This document shows positions 1-13,094 of a stretch of DNA of 64,000 bases, in pieces. Source of the DNA: Utricularia gibba (taxonomy: Eukaryota; Streptophyta; Magnoliopsida; Lamiales; Lentibulariaceae); the NCBI GenBank assembly GCA_002189035.1, contig NEEC01000007.1, forward strand, positions 434,001 to 498,000, given 5' to 3'. The position numbers and the translations under genes were made by a program. How positions within the stretch are numbered: the stretch's first letter is position 1; the number at the start of each line of letters is the position of its first letter. The notes under the pieces are model-generated. The model had not been told where the DNA came from and ran no database searches. It worked only from the letters and a program-made list of their open reading frames with translations.

Positions 1-1511
1 CGAAACCCTGAGATGTATGCGCGATCTAAAGTTCAGATTCCTCCTTTTCAATAGCACTGCAGATTTGGGTTTTTAAAAAAGGGTTCAAAGATCGATCTTT
101 TTTTATACCCATTACTCTAATCTTGGTGCTTATCCCATAAAGTCGATGAAACGCATTTTTCGAGCTATGGCGTGCAGAAGTGTTGAGATGAAGGCATCGA
201 AGGCAGGCAGCTGGGTGGCATGAAAGGGATATTTTGTGCAGGCATATCAATAAATGTATGCTTGGCATGCAAAGAAAGGATAGAGGGAGGAAGAAGACAA
301 TGGGGTCCAAATCGTATAATGTATGCAGGAAACAAACAGAAGAATGCGATGGGAATGGAAAGTGCTGGCTGGTATTTGTTTTGTTGCAGTTGTACCGGGC
401 GTGGAATGGGGCAAGGCTCTGTAGTTCGTCCCTTGGGCCTATGCATTTGGTGTTTCTGGTGAGAGGGGCTTTTCGAAATAATGGTGGCCTCAGTAGATCC
501 TAAGGAGGGGCACGTGGGCGTCTTGTTCCTTTCAGCGAGCCATCACTGCTAACCCTCTGGATCAAACTCGTGGAATCTAGTGGCTCTGCACAGGGGGATA
601 TTTATATTTTAATCTTCAAAAAGTAGAATATGGGGTTGGTAACTTTTGTTTATGAACCAAAATGCATTTATATTTCATCATAAAATTATTTTTAAGATAG
701 TTTTATGTAAGACCATAGGTGTGAGAGAGAATGTATTTAAATATAACAATTCTGATAATCTTGTATGAGTTATTTTTTTCAAAAGAATAAAATATAAAAT
801 CGTAAAAATTGAATATCTAAAATAGATAATATCATATGTAAGAATAGATTGTTACATTTTTCATAAATTGTAACTATTTCAAATTTAAATAATATTTAAA
901 ACATATTATAGTTATGAAAAAAATGCTATAAAATCAATTTTATAATCATATACGAGATACTGTTATTTAAAAAAAACAAAAATTAAAAATACTTCATATT
1001 TTTAAGAAATTACAGAATCTTAACTTTTATTTTTTATAAATAATTTTGAAAATTAATTTTCAAGAAGTTATGTCAAATCGAACCTTAGCTTATATTTAAC
1101 ATAATCACATGTAACTAAATTGTCGTAAAAACGTAAATCCGGACAGTTACTACTAACTCGAGTTATCTATTTCATTATAAGATATGGTTTCTAATGCGTC
1201 CATTTGTTACCCACAATTACACTAAAGAACAAAGTGGTCTTTTCCGGGAAAAAAAAGGAATTAAATTAAATGTATTAAAAAGTCTGGAATTATTCGTGTC
1301 AATCGCCGAATTTTTTGTAAAATTAAATAGGTGAACGGAAAACGAAATTAGAAAAAGGGGTAATTTATTCTACGTAAAGAACGACGTCGTTTCATAGTCC
1401 GGTATCCAAGGAAATTTGAACTATAAGAACATGCATGTCCAAGGTATATGTTCTTACAACTCACGGCAAAGCAACCACTCCCTCCTCCGCTGCCTCTGGG
1501 AAGAAACTCCG
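1..1511. other. intergenic, AT-rich, no gene recognised
   Basis: Several short overlapping ORFs of at most 94 codons occur on both strands in the first 500 bases, but none resembles a known protein. From about 600 to 1350 the DNA is very AT-rich and free of long ORFs. The stretch just before 1512 is probably the leader and promoter of the JAC1-like gene. I see no repeat or RNA gene. Confidence 0.6.
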
Positions 1512-3548
1512 ATGGACCGGTCACGGCGAGAACCAGATCAACGTGGAAAACCAAGTCGCCACGCCCGTCGGTATGCGGAAGAAGATGAATTTTCCCCCCG
1601 CCGCGGGGATCCGATGGACGGCGATGATTTCGGCCCTGAAGATTTCAGAGACGTCTTCGGTGGTCCTCCGAGAACGGTTCTGTATCATTATTTCTCCAAC
1701 GGAAATACCAAATCTTCTCCCAGGGGGGTCTTCTACGAGGAGGTTTTCCGGCCGGCGGAGAAGGTAGCGCCGCCAACGGGGGTCCACCGATTTGGGCGGA
1801 GCTTGCCGGAATTCAAGATCCCGGCACCATATCGGAGCCCTGGAAAACGTGAAATCAATAGGTTTTATGATGATATCTTTGGTTGGGAAGGCGGGTGTGA
1901 GACTTTGGTGAGATCAAGATCGAGATCTATGGAAAACTCTGAGGCTTTGCTCAGTCCCGACGGCCACAGTCCTCCCCGTGTTTACGACGGCGCTGACGAC
2001 GACGGCGACATTGTTTTCCGTTTCGCCTCCAAACTCAGGTTATTACTGTTTCTGCTCTCACTGAGTTTAAAGCTTTCCCCTTTTGCCTCTCTGTCTTGGG
2101 TACTTGTGTCTGTAGCTGGATCCTTGACACGATGTCTCTAAAGGGTGATTTGATCGATTTTCAGGCCAATAAACGTCAAATCCAGAAGGGTCGACTTTGG
2201 GACAGAGGATCACAAAATCCGTCCCGACCCAACGCCACCCATCACCGGAAAAAGGTCGATTTCCGGCGAAGAAAAGGAGTGCATAGACAACATGAAAAGC
2301 TACCTTTTTGGAATGCGGTGGAGAAACAAATCGATGGACACGATTTCCATTGATCCGACATCGAACTGCAGCTTAAGAGCTATGGCAGATGATTTAGAAG
2401 AAGAGCACTCCCCATCTTCAGGGGTTTCCTCTGTTTATCACTCGGCTGAGAAAGACTGCAGTGTTCATGTAGTAATGGAGGATAAGATCCTGCATCCAAC
2501 GGATGAAGATCCCGATGACGACGACGACGACGACGATGTCCTATCCTCTTACATCATCGAGATCAACTCCGACATCAAAGAGGAATCCTGCGAATCCAAC
2601 GGCGTCGACGAGGCGATCGCTTGGGCAAAGGAGAAGTTTCAGACAGGATCGCCACAAGCTCAAAAAGAATCTCCAAGTGAGACACCATTACCAACAACAC
2701 CGTAACTTTCCCATAAATTCTTGCTGTTCTGATCCGATCAATGTCTTTTTCCGAAGCTGCAGAAGATGTGAAGGAGTACCAAGTCTCTGAAGTAGCCTCA
2801 GAGAGTTTGGGATCATGGGTAAGAAGCACTTGAAGCTTTCTTTTAAGTGCCATCTTCTCAGGCAGTGAGGACACCGCATTGACCAAAACTGATCTCTGCA
2901 GGAAGAACCAGTTGATGAAAAGCAGGTTGCTCACGAGGAAGCCGATGAATTCGACACCCTGGTGCGCCTAAAATCCTTAACTGATCACCATACTTGTTCA
3001 GCTAAAAGAGTACTAAACTCATCCAACTTTCCCAACACAGGGCCAGTTCGAGATGCGAATGCTTGATGAAAAGATAAGCCTATGGTCCGATGGCAAGGAA
3101 ACCGACATCCGACTGCTACTATGCTCTCTGCATCTCGTGAGTAATCAAGACAAGTGTGCTCTTTTTTGAAGCTCAAATCAAGCTCATACTTTACAATTCA
3201 TTCTTATTAGATTCTATGGCCCAAGAGCGGCTGGCAGCCCGTGCCACTGGGCAACATAATCGAAATACCGAAGGTGAAGAAAGCCTTCCAACGGGCACGG
3301 CTCTGCCTGCACCCCGACAAGCTACAGCAGAGAGGGGCAACCCTTCCTCAGAAGTACTTGGCTGAAAAGGCCTTCGCCATTCTACAGGTTTAGTTGCTTG
3401 ATTATTCTAGCTTCTTCTTCTTCTTCTTCTTCTTTTTTTCTTGTTCAAGTCACAGACAGGAGCAATGTGGGTGTTGGGTCGCTGTAAGAATGTGGTGTGT
3501 GATGTGCAGGACGCTTGGTCTGCGTTCAGCCTTCGGGGAATCTCATGA
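1512..3548 (+). CDS. JAC1: JAC1-like auxilin-type J-domain protein (chloroplast accumulation response)
   Basis: Seven exons fit: 1512-2038, 2165-2676, about 2763-2818 (or from 2757), 2902-2961, 3041-3136, 3212-3387 and 3510-3548. The C-terminal part has the auxilin-like J-domain signature: a region beginning LDEKISLWSDGKE, then LWPKSGWQPVPL, then the HPD-containing LCLHPDKLQQRG. In Arabidopsis JAC1 is a cytosolic auxilin-like protein needed for blue-light chloroplast accumulation through phototropins. The N-terminal half is low complexity and acidic, with an Asp run from a GAC repeat near 2517. The start at 1512 gives MDRSRREPDQ; the upstream in-frame ATG at 1416 lies in probable leader. The last exon is short and ends DAWSAFSLRGIS, slightly unlike the usual terminus. 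The family call is firm; JAC1 versus another auxilin-like member is inferred from the J-domain flanks. Confidence 0.8.
3412..3445. repeat. TTC/T-rich microsatellite in JAC1 intron 6
   Basis: About nine CTT units are followed by a T run inside the last intron of the JAC1-like gene. The tract is the pyrimidine-rich run before the final exon and may serve as part of the acceptor region. Confidence 0.8.
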
Positions 3549-6500
3549 CAAACAAACGTTACAAGGAAAGGACAGGAGCGATGGGCTGTGTCTGTAGAAA
3601 TCATCATATCGCAATAATTGAATCCCTTAGATAGTGATTCATCGAACATGTGCTCTTACCCCACAGTCCTTCTTGTTCACCTCCTGATTACATGAGAAAC
3701 ACATGTAAGACGAGAGGATCGAAGAGTATGGGAAAGAGCCAGTTCACCGGAGTGCTTGAGTAATGTGAAGTATATACAAAAAGTGATCCTTGTTCTGCTA
3801 TGCTTTCCCCAGTTGCTTCTTTGCTTGTAAAAACAGAGCAGTAACACACACACACACACACTATCCTCCTTCGCCGGGTACATTTTTGTTCTCTGGTTTT
3901 CTTCTTCTTTTTCTTGAAGAAAAAACCGCCTCGGACAACTTCGACTCTGAAAATCACATCTGTGATGAAGAATGATAAAAACACACCTCAAAATGGGAGA
4001 CCTCTGTGGGGCCCACATTCCTCGACACTCTTGATGACTCTCTGTGCTGTCTCAAAGAAAAGAAAATTAAAAAAAAAAAAACAATCAAAATGACGATAAG
4101 GAAAGCAGCTTTTTTTTAATAAAAACCTGTAGTGCATCACAGGGTGTTTTTATCATGTAGAATTTATTTATTGTAGAGGGACCGGAATGCAAATCACATC
4201 CGGTTCAATTATGGAAGACCGGTTTACGGTGACCGTGAATAGGATGTGGTTCATCTTCGCCCTTTGAAATAGTTAGCCACCATCTTACCGTTCTTCTGGC
4301 ATTCCAGACATTGTCTTTCAAACCAGCATGAAGGTAACTGTAGAACTGTACAGCAAACACAAAGAAAATTGTAAGATGGAGTAACTTCAAAGATCTGCAT
4401 AAGTGTCATGGCAAGTGTACTTGGGAAGTTTTTTTCTCTTAGAGCTTCCTCTGATTCAAGGAAAGGTAATGCATCAGCAACTCGGAAGATTAAATGAAGA
4501 AGATGAGCATAGGGGTGATTTTGAAAAATACAAAGATTATATGAGAAAATTATCTATTATGTGTGTAATTTTTTATATTTAATGTGTGAAAGAGAAATCG
4601 AAAATAAATACTTTTATAAACCATCTAGAATTAGTCACCTTATAGTTGCTCGATCTTCAGTATGATATACTTAACTGGAGATTTAGAAGTAAATCTTCTC
4701 AAAAGTCCCTGGAATCATTGTTTTCCATGATTGAAAAAACTGGTATTTCAATGAAGGTTAAGACCAGGACCATGCACCATTTGCTTTTCAAATAGGAAAC
4801 TGAGGTTGAGACCTTGTGAAGTAGAGGTGTGGCTTGATTACTAAAGATATATTTTTTTTGTTGAGAAGAACTTAATTAAAATTTAAGAGCTAATGAAGAT
4901 GGATTAAAAAATAATATTTTCGTTAATCATCTATTTAATGGTTACCATGGTTTGATTCTCAACTTGAGTTAAGGTTACCATGGTTTATGAAACGTGTGGT
5001 GATTGGCATGCACTGGATCCCTGCCCAGTTCTCCGAGGGCATATGCTGGGCCTGAATACGGACTTTTAATGGGCCGGTTTACGGATTGGTCGGCCCATTT
5101 CACACCTAGTTAATTATATGATTTTCTCAATTATCTTTTAACTCGAGGCATCGAAAATCAAAATATAAATGTAATTTTTATTTGATAATATCCTTTTTTT
5201 TTTAAAAAAAGGAAAATAGTATCGAACTTTTCGGCGGTTTAAAAACGTGTAGACCCGCATGCCGCCAAGGAATGAAAAGTGCAACAAGAATGGTCGTGAT
5301 CGAGGAGAGGGACACGTGCCTTTCCATCTTGAAATTCCAAAAATACCCCCGTATGGTCCCCCCTCCCCTCAAAAAGCAGCCAGATTCTTGTTCCAGTTAT
5401 TATTCCGAATATAAAATATTTTAATTAAGGCGTTGCTGATATTTGAGGAGTCAGCGAGGTGTGGATGGAGCATTGAAGAAGAAGATGCCCCCCCTTTTTT
5501 AGATGGTGAGATTTGTTTGGGACTTGGCCATTGTGTCGCCCCAATTGGTCAGAATCACCAAGTGTACGGTCCATCCAAATCAAGCATCACACCACACCAC
5601 ACAGTGCGCCTCTTTTAGGTGCTTTACACATTTATGCCCTCAAAAGCTCCTAAATTTAAACCTCCATTGGGTATTAAATCACTCCCCATGTTCATCACAT
5701 GGTGCAAAGGACAATTGTACCCTTTCATGTGTGCGTTCAATAGTGGCTGCCTGGCCCCAGCAACACCCAGGGTAATGATGTCATTTGAAAACTTCTTAAC
5801 ACGCGGTGGGCCCCTACCCTCCCCACCACTTTTCTTCTTCTACTTCTTCTTTCTTTCTGTGTGTATATATTATGTTACGTGTCCAGCTTTTTCAGGGTTT
5901 TAGTCCATGTCGATGACGTTGGCTAAACTAACTTTTACATCAAGAATAAGATAATACTTTATTTAATTAATATTTATAACTGAGGTATGATATTCTTTTT
6001 ATAATTCATATTGAACATTTAGTTTATTTTGACATGGGTATGGTATGTGCATGATGGTCATATTTAATGTGAAAAGTGGGATGTGCGGAATGGAGGAGAC
6101 GGCGTGGGGATGGATGGGATGATGGATGATTCATCATCCATGGAGAATGAATTCCTCATGCGATGGATGGGGACAAGCATGCACATGCGGTCCAATGCGA
6201 CCGGCCTTCCCACTTCGCCCAGCCCACTGTTCCTTTTACGGTTTTTTTAATTAACACTGCCCCCCCGGTGGCCACCTTTTGTGCGGCCTTCAGGTGGACG
6301 GGAATCCTCCCTTTATTCTCCACCCCGCCTCCCAACGGTGCTCGTGGCAGGCCCACAGTATTTCAACAACTCGGAACCCTCCTACCAGCTCTTCCTAACC
6401 GATGTGGGATTAAATTCACCTTTTGCCAATTATAGAATCTCAACCCACGACTAATGTTCCCCCCTTTCAGTTCGCTGTTCTCCGCGTCTCCCTGGTCCAA

Positions 6501-7329
6501 TCCAATGACAAAAATAGTAAGAAATAGAGCATAATAAATTTTTGTTTCATATTATGACATAAAAGTTCTATTTAATTTTTCTTTTTGATAAAAAATACTT
6601 TTTTTAGATTTATAAGTTTTTAGAATAGGAATCGTTTATATTTAATATCAAAATTATTTTTGAAGCTCATATTATTTTAAACACATATATGTTTTCAGGG
6701 CCGTCTCCATCACTAGTGATCTTGAATCATTTTCGATAATCCAAAATACTTAGGATATGGATTGGAGTACCAAAGACAAAAATTTGGATCTAAAATCAAC
6801 AACGAAAGGGAAATAAAATTATGAAATAAACGACAAAATTCAAGAACCCGTATTGTAATTTAGTTCCTTGGAAACATCTTCTGATGTGTACTGATTTTTA
6901 ATTTAAAAAAGAATTGGGGTCGTGTCGTGGGGCTAAAATGATATTAGTTTTAATTTTTTTTAGTTTGTATATGAAAATTAGAATTACATTTGAAAATATA
7001 GTAAAATATAAATACGTAGAAGTCAGACATTTTCCTTCGTTTCCAAGCAAATTTTCTGGGGGTTTCTGAGTGTGCAAAGCTGGGGAGGAGGTGAGCTGCC
7101 AAATTCATGTGAAAAATCCCATTTTTGTTCAAACCCGTTTCTTTATTCTGCAGCAAATTTCCTACAACAGGGAAAAAGTAGATGATCTTTCCAAGAACAT
7201 GCTTCCGCTTCCTTCCTTTCTTTCCTTGTTTTGTTGATCTCTGTAATGATTTCATGGAGTTTGGAAGTGGAAAAGAAACTTGCTTGTGAGGTGTGAAAGA
7301 GGACGACGAAGGTAACTTGTGGCTGCGAG
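3549..7329. other. intergenic, no gene recognised
   Basis: This 3.8 kb stretch contains a CA dinucleotide microsatellite at about 3844-3862 and long AT-rich segments. The block from about 4000 to 4400 is probably 3' flank of JAC1. A short direct repeat containing GGTTACCATGGTTT occurs near 4938 and 4972. ORFs of up to 101 codons are present but resemble nothing known and have no splice-supported extension. The right end is likely promoter of the TCP gene. Confidence 0.55.
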
Positions 7330-7952
7330 TTCTGGGCCAGCGAAGATTTAATGGCGTAAAACCGTTCTCTCTCTCACCTTCTCACAACCACAAGTCTCGA
7401 TCTCGTTTCTGAAAAGAAATCTACCTAAGTCGTAGCTTCTTCTCCCATCTCAGTCATAAACAACAACAATAACAACAAAAAAGTAGCCCCAGATGAGTTT
7501 TTTGTGTAAAGTTTCGCCTTTGCTTCAGTTGGGTTTCTTGGTTTGCTGCGTGTCCTCGATATGAGATCTGGGTCTTGTTTGATTTTTAATGTTGATTTGA
7601 TTTTATGGTTTTACCTATGATTTTTTGTTTGCAGATCTGGTTGCAGTTGCAGTCTTTGGGGGTTTCTTGTTTTGGAAGCACTGCAAAAAGCTTTCGTTTA
7701 CCCGCCGTTCTGACCTCTTTCTCTGTGACGGGTACTAGACTTTTGTATGTATATTGTATCGACACCTCGCTTGAACATCAGAAGCTTTCACTGTGAATCT
7801 CCATCAATGCGGAGGATGGTCAAGGTGTTGCAGCCGTAGACAGTTTTTTATAGTAGAACCCTAATTTTAGATTTCAGATTTTTCGCCCCTTTTGGGTCGA
7901 GAGGGAGAGTTTAAAGAGGGGGCTCTGGGAAAGGTATGATAAGGGTTATGTT
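7330..7952 (+). promoter_or_regulatory. 5' leader of the TCP gene, probably with an intron
   Basis: A CT-rich stretch near 7370-7450, common in plant leaders, is followed by a T-rich segment ending in a good acceptor (TTTGCAG at about 7630-7636) and then a non-coding run to the ATG at 7953. No frame is open from here into the TCP frame, so this is read as a spliced untranslated leader. The donor is not determined. Confidence 0.45.
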
Positions 7953-9314
7953 ATGGATGTAGATGAGATTCGATGCAAGTTTCGGAGAGGTAACAATGGC
8001 GATGGGAGGTTAGAATCAGGGAGTGAGAAAATGGAGGAGCAGTTTCAGGACGACGAGGAAGAAGGGGAAAGTGAAAGAGGCAGCGGTGCTAAAATCGGGG
8101 GCGGAGGAGGAGTTGATATTACAGCGGCGGTGGGGAGATTTTACGGTTGGCCATCGTCGCGAATCGTTAGGGTTTCACGAGCTTCCGGTGGTAAAGATAG
8201 ACACAGCAAAGTTTTGACATCCAAAGGGCTGAGAGACCGCCGTGTGCGGCTGTCGGTAAACACCGCAATTCAGTTTTATGATTTGCAAGATCGGTTAGGG
8301 TACGACCAGCCGAGCAAGGCGGTGGAGTGGCTGTTGAAGGCGGCTGCGAGTTCCATCTCCGAGCTTCCACCGATTACGAGTCCGTTCCCGGAAACACCGA
8401 ATCAGCTCAGCGATGAGAAGAGATCGAGTACCGGTGGTAGCGATCAGCTCGTGTTTGACTCTGCGGATGCAGAAATGGACGGCGGCTGTGGCGGCGGAGA
8501 TCCGAGCTTCGGTCAACAGTTCGCAACGAAGTCTTCGGCGTGTAGCAGCGCCTCTGAAGCCAGTAAGGGTTCTGGGCTTTCGTTATCCAGATCTGAGAGC
8601 AGGATTAAAGCTCGAGAAAGAGCAAAAGAGAGAGTTGCAGAGAAGGAGAAGGAAAAGGAGAACGCTTCCATGAACAACAACAACCCTATTTCTCAAACAA
8701 CTTCTTTCACGGAGCTTCTCAATGGAGGAGGGGGAGCAATGCACAACAATGGCTCCAGTCCGAGTAATAGCTCCGTTCTCGAGAACCCCAGCTCCGGCGC
8801 CACTGGCGGCGGTACGGGAACTGATTCAAGTTTCTTCCTGAAATCCTCGAGGCAGTGGGATTACTTGTGTTCCGGGATGCTAACTCCGACGCCGTCAGGT
8901 CGCGGCGGAGAAATGCAAAGCCATTTTAATTCTCCGATGTTCGGTTTAGCGGCGGGGGACCACCAATCGGAGCTGCAACAATTTTCGTTTGTACCTGACC
9001 ACTTAGTACAAGTGGTGAATGGTTCAAATATCAATGCAAATCACCACAATGGAAGCAGCAACGAATATAATAATCTGAGTTTCTCAATCTCATCTTCTGC
9101 TAATTCTTCAGGCCTTGCTGGATTCAACAGGGGGACCCTTCAGTCCAATTCTTCTTCGCCCTCATTGATGCCTCATATGCAGAGGTTTTCCGACGGTTCT
9201 CCGGCGAGTTTCTTCTCCGGGGTGGATAACCATCACCAGTTTCTAGCCAGATACGACGCGGGTAATAACTACGGCAGCCGGCAATCTGCACACAGAGGAA
9301 AAGGAAAGAACTGA
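7953..9314 (+). CDS. TCP4-like: CIN-class TCP transcription factor (TCP4-like)
   Basis: A single-exon ORF of 453 residues. The TCP bHLH-like DNA-binding domain runs from about residue 70 to 130: [20 protein letters not shown] as the basic region, then [18 protein letters not shown] and [11 protein letters not shown] as the helices. A short R/E/K-rich stretch at about residues 211-235 resembles the class II R-domain region. The rest is Ser/Asn/Gly-rich and probably disordered. CIN-type TCPs activate leaf differentiation, lipoxygenase and senescence genes and act in the nucleus. The miR319 site near the 3' end of the ORF (9128-9148) places it in the TCP2/3/4/10/24 group; TCP4 is the closest guess. 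It is convergent with the F-box gene at 12310-11156. Confidence 0.9.
   Translation: MDVDEIRCKFRRGNNGDGRLESGSEKMEEQFQDDEEEGESERGSGAKIGGGGGVDITAAVGRFYGWPSSRIVRVSRASGGKDRHSKVLTSKGLRDRRVRLSVNTAIQFYDLQDRLGYDQPSKAVEWLLKAAASSISELPPITSPFPETPNQLSDEKRSSTGGSDQLVFDSADAEMDGGCGGGDPSFGQQFATKSSACSSASEASKGSGLSLSRSESRIKARERAKERVAEKEKEKENASMNNNNPISQTTSFTELLNGGGGAMHNNGSSPSNSSVLENPSSGATGGGTGTDSSFFLKSSRQWDYLCSGMLTPTPSGRGGEMQSHFNSPMFGLAAGDHQSELQQFSFVPDHLVQVVNGSNINANHHNGSSNEYNNLSFSISSSANSSGLAGFNRGTLQSNSSSPSLMPHMQRFSDGSPASFFSGVDNHHQFLARYDAGNNYGSRQSAHRGKGKN
9128..9148 (+). promoter_or_regulatory. miR319 target site in the TCP coding sequence
   Basis: The 21-base site starts CAGGGGGACCC and ends TTCAGTCCAA, encoding RGTLQSN. 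Thirteen consecutive 3' positions pair perfectly with the known miR319 sequence and the mismatches sit at the 5' side, the pattern seen in CIN-TCP targets of other plants. Cleavage here is expected to restrict the transcript in young organs. Confidence 0.88.
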
Positions 9315-11155
9315 TGAATACTCTTACTGTCAAACTTCCTCAATGGGTAAGTTTTATCTCTTCAAAAATCTTGTCTTTGAAAGTTGATTTTCATTTTATT
9401 ACACTCTTACTGTCAAACTGTCCAATCATGTTCATTCCCCACCTGGAATTTATGGGTTTTTTTCTGGTCTCTCTTTTCCGCCATTGATGGACCTGGAACT
9501 CTCTCTGGATTTGACAAATCACATCCATTAGTACAAGTTTCCCCATTTTTATCGGTATCATCAAATCAGGACAATATCACTACAGTATTTTCAATGAAAC
9601 CCTTTTCCTCGTGTCTGTTATGGGGACCCTGGATCCCTTCCTGAAGAAGATCCCTACCTTGAGATCCTTTTCGGTCCACTTTTCTCTATCGTATTTAATT
9701 TTACTATCACAAACTCTTGTCAATTCCGTGTTCCAAGAAACCCTTTGTCTCACTCTCCCCAAATCACTATTTTGTTATAACAGAATAAATCACCAAAAAA
9801 AATTTTTAACCTCAGACAAGCTTACTTGAGCTCATCTTCTTCCTATTTCATTACTTTATTTCATTGCTTTGCAATTAGTGGAATTCATAATGTTCTATAG
9901 ACATTTGAAACTCTTTCTCTTTTTAGTCAAATCCAAACAGTATTCTTCCTTTTTTTACGTGACATAAAAAAAAGTGTCTTTGAATAGTAAAATCCGTGGA
10001 GAAGGAGAAAAACAGGTGGTTGTCAGCAGTAGTTTTATGAGACTCGTGTGTGCCCATTTGATGCGTCTGTTTCTTTGCCTTTTCTCTTTTCAATAGTTGG
10101 TGTAGATATCCTCAGTAAATGATGCATTTCAAAGGGTTCTGTTCTGATGAAAATGGCGCTGTAAAACCATTGCTCCCGGAAACAAGTGTGACGTGCCAAG
10201 TGTTGGTGCAGGTGGCCGTTGTGTGAGGCTGCGCTCATTGAAGGGAGACCAGACCATCTTTTAGTGTATTGTGCAGCAGCTGGTGTTTGGGTATGTAACT
10301 CTTTTGTAGTATGTAATAAAACTCAGTGTGTTGTTGATGCTCTTTCTTTGCCGTTTTGGAAACAAAAGTGCGCCTTCTTTCCTTCTGTGATTTTTATAGA
10401 ATCCTCTCGTGTTATTCATTTATGGCTTCTTGCAGTTGCTTTGCTTCACGGTGAATCTTTTTTTGATGCATCTGCTGTAATTTTGCCTGTATGCTTGTGA
10501 TAAACAAGAAGCTCACTACAACCAAACGGCAGTTTATTGTATGTGGGGTACACATACTTGTGAATAACCTTCTTGTAAGGGGCACCAAGCACCACCACCA
10601 CCACACAAAAGACAAGTACAAAAGTGTTGGATTCTATTCACAGGGAGGCAGCTACACAGCAGCAACTCACCGTGTCCATGGGGTTCACCTTCACCAAACC
10701 CGCAGTTGCAACTCTGTTTTCGGCCATGGAATTCACTGCCATCAAACACGAGCCATAGTTTAGAAATGTAGAGAAAACAAGCACAGAGAAGGAGAAACTT
10801 CCCATGTATGCGATCCCCTATCACAAGGAGGCCGTGGGAATGAGAAACTACTACTAAATGATATCCATCTCAGCTCTAAGATATAATTTGAAGTAAACAT
10901 GGCAGTGAAGTTCACTGGCTTTACCAAAAAAAAGATGTATTTTTGTACCAGGGGATCTGGCTGCATTACCCTCAAACACAAATGGTACCAGCCAAGAATC
11001 AAAGAACACAGAATCAGAGTATACGTCACAGGGTCAAATGGGTGGTATATGCTGATGATATCACAACTCTGGTAATCAGTCGAAATCTGGATAAATATAG
11101 GATAATAACTTGAGTGGCTCAAACACATTGAAATGCTTATATAGAAAACCAACCT
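9315..11155. other. convergent 3' flanks of the TCP and F-box genes
   Basis: TCP (+) and the F-box gene (-) point toward each other, so this stretch holds both 3' ends. Short ORFs of at most 130 codons occur but none is recognisable; a run of CAC codons near 10590 is only a low-complexity tract. No RNA gene is seen. Confidence 0.55.
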
Positions 11156-12310
11156 TTAGAAAGAGTTCATCTCTAGGCAATACGTCCTCCTCTTTACCAG
11201 CATTCGAGCAGCAGTTTCAAACGGCTCCTCGAAGGATGAAGCGATCCAATTCACTTCTGAACCCACCAACTCCTTCTTAGGCTGATCACTTGGCCTGACT
11301 GCAACCAAGGTCGCCCCTTTTAAAATCAACCCGTTAGGCAATTCCAGATGCTGTGCATACCACAGCCGCATGTTCAGAGCAGGAACGAGGGTCCTCTTTG
11401 AGGCTGATGACGCAGACAGAGGTTTTACTCTCAGCTCCTCCAATTGCTCCTTGTTCATGGACAACACTCCCTGACCATCTACATCGGTCAAAACCAAGCT
11501 CTCCATTGTCTTGTGCTCTTCTATGATCGGCTGAAGCAGATAATGCCTCGCAGAAGCTGCTATCAATGAGCTGATAGTCCACACAACCCGCAACTTCAGA
11601 CCTCCGTTAGTGTAAAACGACTCTGGGATGCTCCCGTTGTCGGTTTCCCCTGCAGTAGTATTACTGTGGAGATTATCATTGCTTCCAGAACTACCAGGGG
11701 ATTCGCAGTTCCTATTGGTACTGTGAGCAATACTTGATGCACCAAGAATTGCACAACTATCAAGCGTTGATCCAAAATTAGCCTTCCACTTAAGCAGAAC
11801 CCCTTCATCAAGCCCTAATTCCCCTCCTGGAAGTTCGATCCTCAAGAACCTGATTTCATTAAAATTTTTCAAGACCTGTGTAGGCGAATGGTGGGTCACG
11901 CTGGTCTGCTCTGAATCGCCATCAAGATCTTCAGATAGACTCAAACGACGATGCGAAGGTGCTATAAGCTGAGAAAGCGATTGCAACGGCTTAAAGAAAA
12001 CAGAAAAAATCCGAAAAAGAGCGGAAATTGGGCAACGGGGTTTGTGAACAACGGCTAAAGCAGCAGCCGCCGATGAAGATGCACCTGAAGGCCCATCATC
12101 GGAGATGACACAGTCCACACGCACTATAACGTTATCCACCTGCGGCACAAGAGAGTGGAATCTCTTGGAAACCACACAGCACTTACCCAAGTCCTTAACA
12201 TCGCCGATTTTATTGAAGATCAAGAGTATCAACGAATCAGGAAGCCGATCGATGTGGTCAATCGGCTCCGGACGCACTTTTCCTCCCAGATCTGGCAGCA
12301 TCGAACCCAT
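11156..12310 (-). CDS. F-box protein (At5g46170/At4g18380 family)
   Basis: An intronless 384-residue ORF. The F-box lies near the N-terminus: DHIDRLPDSLILLIFNKIGD followed by KDLGKCCVVSKRFHSLVPQV. The middle has a Ser/Thr-rich segment and the C-terminus ends RRTYCLEMNSF, which I recognise as the conserved end of a small plant F-box family that includes At5g46170. F-box proteins supply substrate specificity to SCF E3 ligases; the substrate here is unknown. The ORF stays open upstream to an ATG at 12514, adding 68 residues that do not resemble the family, so the start at 12310 (MGSMLPDLGG) is preferred. Confidence 0.82.
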   Translation of the reverse strand: MGSMLPDLGGKVRPEPIDHIDRLPDSLILLIFNKIGDVKDLGKCCVVSKRFHSLVPQVDNVIVRVDCVISDDGPSGASSSAAAALAVVHKPRCPISALFRIFSVFFKPLQSLSQLIAPSHRRLSLSEDLDGDSEQTSVTHHSPTQVLKNFNEIRFLRIELPGGELGLDEGVLLKWKANFGSTLDSCAILGASSIAHSTNRNCESPGSSGSNDNLHSNTTAGETDNGSIPESFYTNGGLKLRVVWTISSLIAASARHYLLQPIIEEHKTMESLVLTDVDGQGVLSMNKEQLEELRVKPLSASSASKRTLVPALNMRLWYAQHLELPNGLILKGATLVAVRPSDQPKKELVGSEVNWIASSFEEPFETAARMLVKRRTYCLEMNSF

Positions 12311-13094
12311 ATCCTCCAAATTCACAAAAATATCCTCCAACGAACGACTCACTATCCCCCAGAAACCACTATATCGAGAAACCTCAACAAAGCTAGACGA
12401 GAGCAGGTGAAGCAGACCCACGATGATAGGAACGGCTGAACCCAAAACACGCAGTGTGTGTGTATTCAGTGGCGAGAGGAGAGAGAAACAAAAAAGAAGA
12501 AAACATCGGATCATTTATTTTTTTAACCTTTTCCCCCCACAATATTCATTTAATTAAGAGTAAAATGCAAGTTGGATTTCTTAAAAAACAAAAGAATAAT
12601 CCCAATTTTATAATTTTTTAATAGTAAAATCGTGTAATAAAAAAAGATTCAAAATAGCTGTACGAGATAGGCGGGTTGTCCGTATCCCAAGAATGCGAGA
12701 GCGGGCGCGCAAGAGTCGGATACGTAACCGCTGTGTGTTTGTGTAAGGATTCTCATCCCAAAGGTGTCGCAGGCAGAGTGATGGATCCCGAAAGAGGCCA
12801 AGTTCGGCGATTGTGTGCGAGGGGCGGCCCCCTGGACAATTTGCCAGCAGGAGTCTATAACAGGGTGAAGGTGATTGATGCGCCGCGATCCTTGCAGCAG
12901 TTATGTAGGAAAAAGAGAGTCGTAGAGGAGGAATTATTGTGTCTCCGCGATGTCTCCCTCCACAGCTTGAAGACAAATGCATAAGCCTCCCTATTCAGAC
13001 CGCCAAACAGCCCCACATGCGAATTAAATGTAATGAGGGAGACAGACAGATGGTGGCCTCAAGGATTCTTTCTTTCTACCTGCTGAGTCTGGAA
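12311..13094. other. F-box promoter and 3' flank of OAT
   Basis: The left part is AT-rich and should be leader and promoter of the F-box gene. From about 12660 it is more GC-rich and is probably 3' untranslated region of the ornithine aminotransferase gene, whose stop is at 13095. Two opposing ORFs of 102 and 124 codons overlap here and look like chance. Confidence 0.5.

Noticed and set aside
4938-4985. Repeated GGTTACCATGGTTT as a possible mobile-element end
   Set aside because: The unit is only 14 bases, occurs twice, and lacks terminal inverted repeats or target duplications.
12608-12984. Opposing ORFs of 124 and 102 codons
   Set aside because: They overlap on opposite strands, resemble nothing known, and lie where the OAT 3' untranslated region is expected.
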